5,165 nucleotides of DNA from Selenomonadaceae bacterium (GTDB taxonomy: Bacteria > Bacillota > Negativicutes > Selenomonadales > Selenomonadaceae), in contig JAFXOC010000024.1 of assembly GCA_017529085.1 (NCBI GenBank), positions 1 to 5,165 of the forward strand, in the 5' to 3' direction. Every line of letters starts with the position of its first letter. The stretch's first letter is position 1. Of the stretch, positions 3,878-5,165 are shown one piece after another. The notes under the pieces were generated by a model. It did no database searches. It was not told the DNA's origin and was given only the letters and a program-made list of their open reading frames with translations. A program made the position numbers and the translations under genes.

Positions 3878-5149
3878 ATGCTTGACATAAAATTTGTACG
3901 AGAACATTTTGAAGACGTTAAAACAATGCTTAAAAATCGCAATAATACCCTTGATATCAGCGATTTTTTACGTTTTGACGAGGAACGCCGGCGTTTATTA
4001 AACGAAAGCGAAGAGCTAAAGGCTAAGAGAAACGCCGTTTCAAAAGAGGTCAGCGTCCTAAAAAAAGAAGGCAAGGACGCCACGAAAATCATTGAAGAAA
4101 TGCGTAAAGTCGGTGACAGCATTGCGGAACTTGACGCTAAAGTAAAGGATGTAGAGGGAAAACTCAGAAATTTACTCCTTCACATTCCCAATATGCCTAA
4201 AGACGATGTTCCTATCGGCAAAGATGAAAACGATAATCCTGAAGTCAGACGCATCGGAACACCGAGAGAGTTTTCCTTTGAGCCTAAGGAACATTGGGAT
4301 ATTGGCTCCGATTTAGATATTCTTGACGCAGATAGAGCCGCAAAGGTGACGGGCGCAAGATTTACTTTTTATAAGGGATTGGGCGCAAGACTTGAGCGCG
4401 CTTGCATAAACTTTATGATGGATCTTCACGCAAATAAACATGGGTATACGGAAATGCTTGCGCCATATATCGTGAACGCAGACAGCATGATAGGCACGGG
4501 ACAGCTTCCAAAATTTGCCGAAGATATGTTTAAGCTTGAAGGGCTTCCATATTACTTGGTGCCTACCGCAGAAGTGCCAACCACTAATTATCACAGAGAA
4601 GAAATTCTTGACGAGGACAAACTTCCCGAATACTACAGCGCATACACCGCTTGTTTCGGAGCCGAAGCCGGAAGCGCAGGACGCGATACCAGAGGACTTA
4701 TTCGTCAACATCAATTCAATAAAGTTGAGCTTATAAAATTCGTAAAGCCCGAAACCTCTTGGGACGAATTGGAATCCATGGTAGACGCTGCCGAAGATGT
4801 GCTGAGAGAGCTGGAGCTTCCGTATCGCGTGATTCAGCTTTGCACGGGGGATATGAGTTTTACCTCCGCAAAAACTTATGATATAGAAGTGTGGTTCCCT
4901 GCGCAAAAGAGGTACAGAGAGATTTCTTCCTGTTCAAATTGCCTTGATTATCAAGCTCGTCGCGCCAATATAAAATTCCGTCCCGCGCCTAAAGCAAAAC
5001 CCGAATTTGTTCATACGCTAAACGGTTCGGGACTTGCGGTAGGAAGAACGGTTGCGGCAATACTCGAAAATTATCAGGAAGAAGACGGTTCGGTACGAGT
5101 CCCCAAGGTTTTAATCCCGTACATGGGCGGGGTTGAGATTATAAAATAA
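3878..5149 (+). CDS. serS: Seryl-tRNA synthetase
   Basis: A 423-residue class II aminoacyl-tRNA synthetase of normal length that charges tRNA-Ser (and tRNA-Sec where present) with serine in the cytoplasm. The N-terminal domain (about 1-110) is a long charged coiled coil (30-100) that grips the long variable arm of tRNA-Ser. The catalytic core follows: a motif 1 region around GARFTFYKGLGARLERA (159-175), the serine-binding PTAEVP (229-234), motif 2 around ACFGAEAGSAGRDTRG (258-273), the EISSCSNC stretch (348-355) and motif 3 GSGLAVGRTVAAILE (383-397) with R390. The end, VLIPYMGG, is typical. Oddity: the class II motif 2 fRxE arginine (R268 in E. coli SerRS) reads as G261 here (GGA, 4658-4660). 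GAGGG at 3864-3868 is the ribosome site, 9 nt before ATG. It has its own promoter, so it is probably not part of the amtB operon. Confidence 0.97.
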   Translation: MLDIKFVREHFEDVKTMLKNRNNTLDISDFLRFDEERRRLLNESEELKAKRNAVSKEVSVLKKEGKDATKIIEEMRKVGDSIAELDAKVKDVEGKLRNLLLHIPNMPKDDVPIGKDENDNPEVRRIGTPREFSFEPKEHWDIGSDLDILDADRAAKVTGARFTFYKGLGARLERACINFMMDLHANKHGYTEMLAPYIVNADSMIGTGQLPKFAEDMFKLEGLPYYLVPTAEVPTTNYHREEILDEDKLPEYYSAYTACFGAEAGSAGRDTRGLIRQHQFNKVELIKFVKPETSWDELESMVDAAEDVLRELELPYRVIQLCTGDMSFTSAKTYDIEVWFPAQKRYREISSCSNCLDYQARRANIKFRPAPKAKPEFVHTLNGSGLAVGRTVAAILENYQEEDGSVRVPKVLIPYMGGVEIIK

Positions 5150-5165
5150 ATGTGTGATTAAAAAA

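Noticed and set aside
3823..4122. 99-codon minus-strand frame over the serS promoter and start
   Set aside because: Its serine/phenylalanine-rich low-complexity composition is the antisense of the serS coiled coil. There is no supporting signal.
4313..4906. 197-codon open frame on the minus strand inside serS
   Set aside because: It is fully antisense to a strongly conserved gene, has no family-like motifs and no ribosome site; it is a shadow frame.

Overview
The window reads as a bacterial chromosome segment with low-to-moderate GC, probably from an anaerobic Firmicutes-type organism. Supporting signs are strong AGGAG/AAGGGTGA-type Shine-Dalgarno sites, sigma-A-like promoters with 17-nt spacers, a carboxyltransferase alpha subunit without a fused biotin domain, and a holin-like mini-toxin signature at the left edge. 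Negativicutes (Acidaminococcus/Phascolarctobacterium/Veillonella relatives) would fit, but this is inference from gene style, not a taxonomic identification.

Left edge (1-175): the plus strand carries the last 22 codons of a very small hydrophobic protein resembling the Hol-Tox (putative holin-like toxin) family, followed by a terminator-like hairpin. A convergent promoter on the minus strand would fire an RNA straight back through that terminator and the toxin mRNA. This is the layout of a type I toxin-antitoxin locus of the TxpA/RatA or BsrG/SR4 kind. The locus is cut by the window edge.

Minus-strand gene (199-1593): the biotin-dependent carboxyltransferase/oxaloacetate decarboxylase alpha subunit (oadA-like). 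It is intact over 464 codons except for one in-frame TAG at codon 196, which separates the catalytic lysine from the metal-binding histidine pair. It has a perfect-consensus promoter (TTGACA-17-TATAAT).

Divergent intergenic region (1594-1950): 25-bp tandem repeats lie between the two divergent promoters. A leader of about 150 nt then precedes amtB. It contains two hairpins with A1/G4 hexaloops, the second overlapping the left arm of an intrinsic terminator. That matches the signature bound by ANTAR-domain antiterminators, so amtB-glnK is probably controlled by conditional termination.

Plus-strand operon (1951-3690): amtB (ammonium channel with signal peptide) and glnK (PII regulator), 12 nt apart. 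PII plugs the channel through its T-loop when nitrogen is plentiful. A 98-bp palindromic element with an 18-bp perfect GC-rich stem follows.

Right (3813-5149): serS, seryl-tRNA synthetase, with its own promoter and a short leader without a T-box. Its normally invariant motif 2 arginine reads as glycine. Together with the oadA TAG, this raises the question of sequence errors versus real biology. The last 16 bases after serS hold no recognisable feature.
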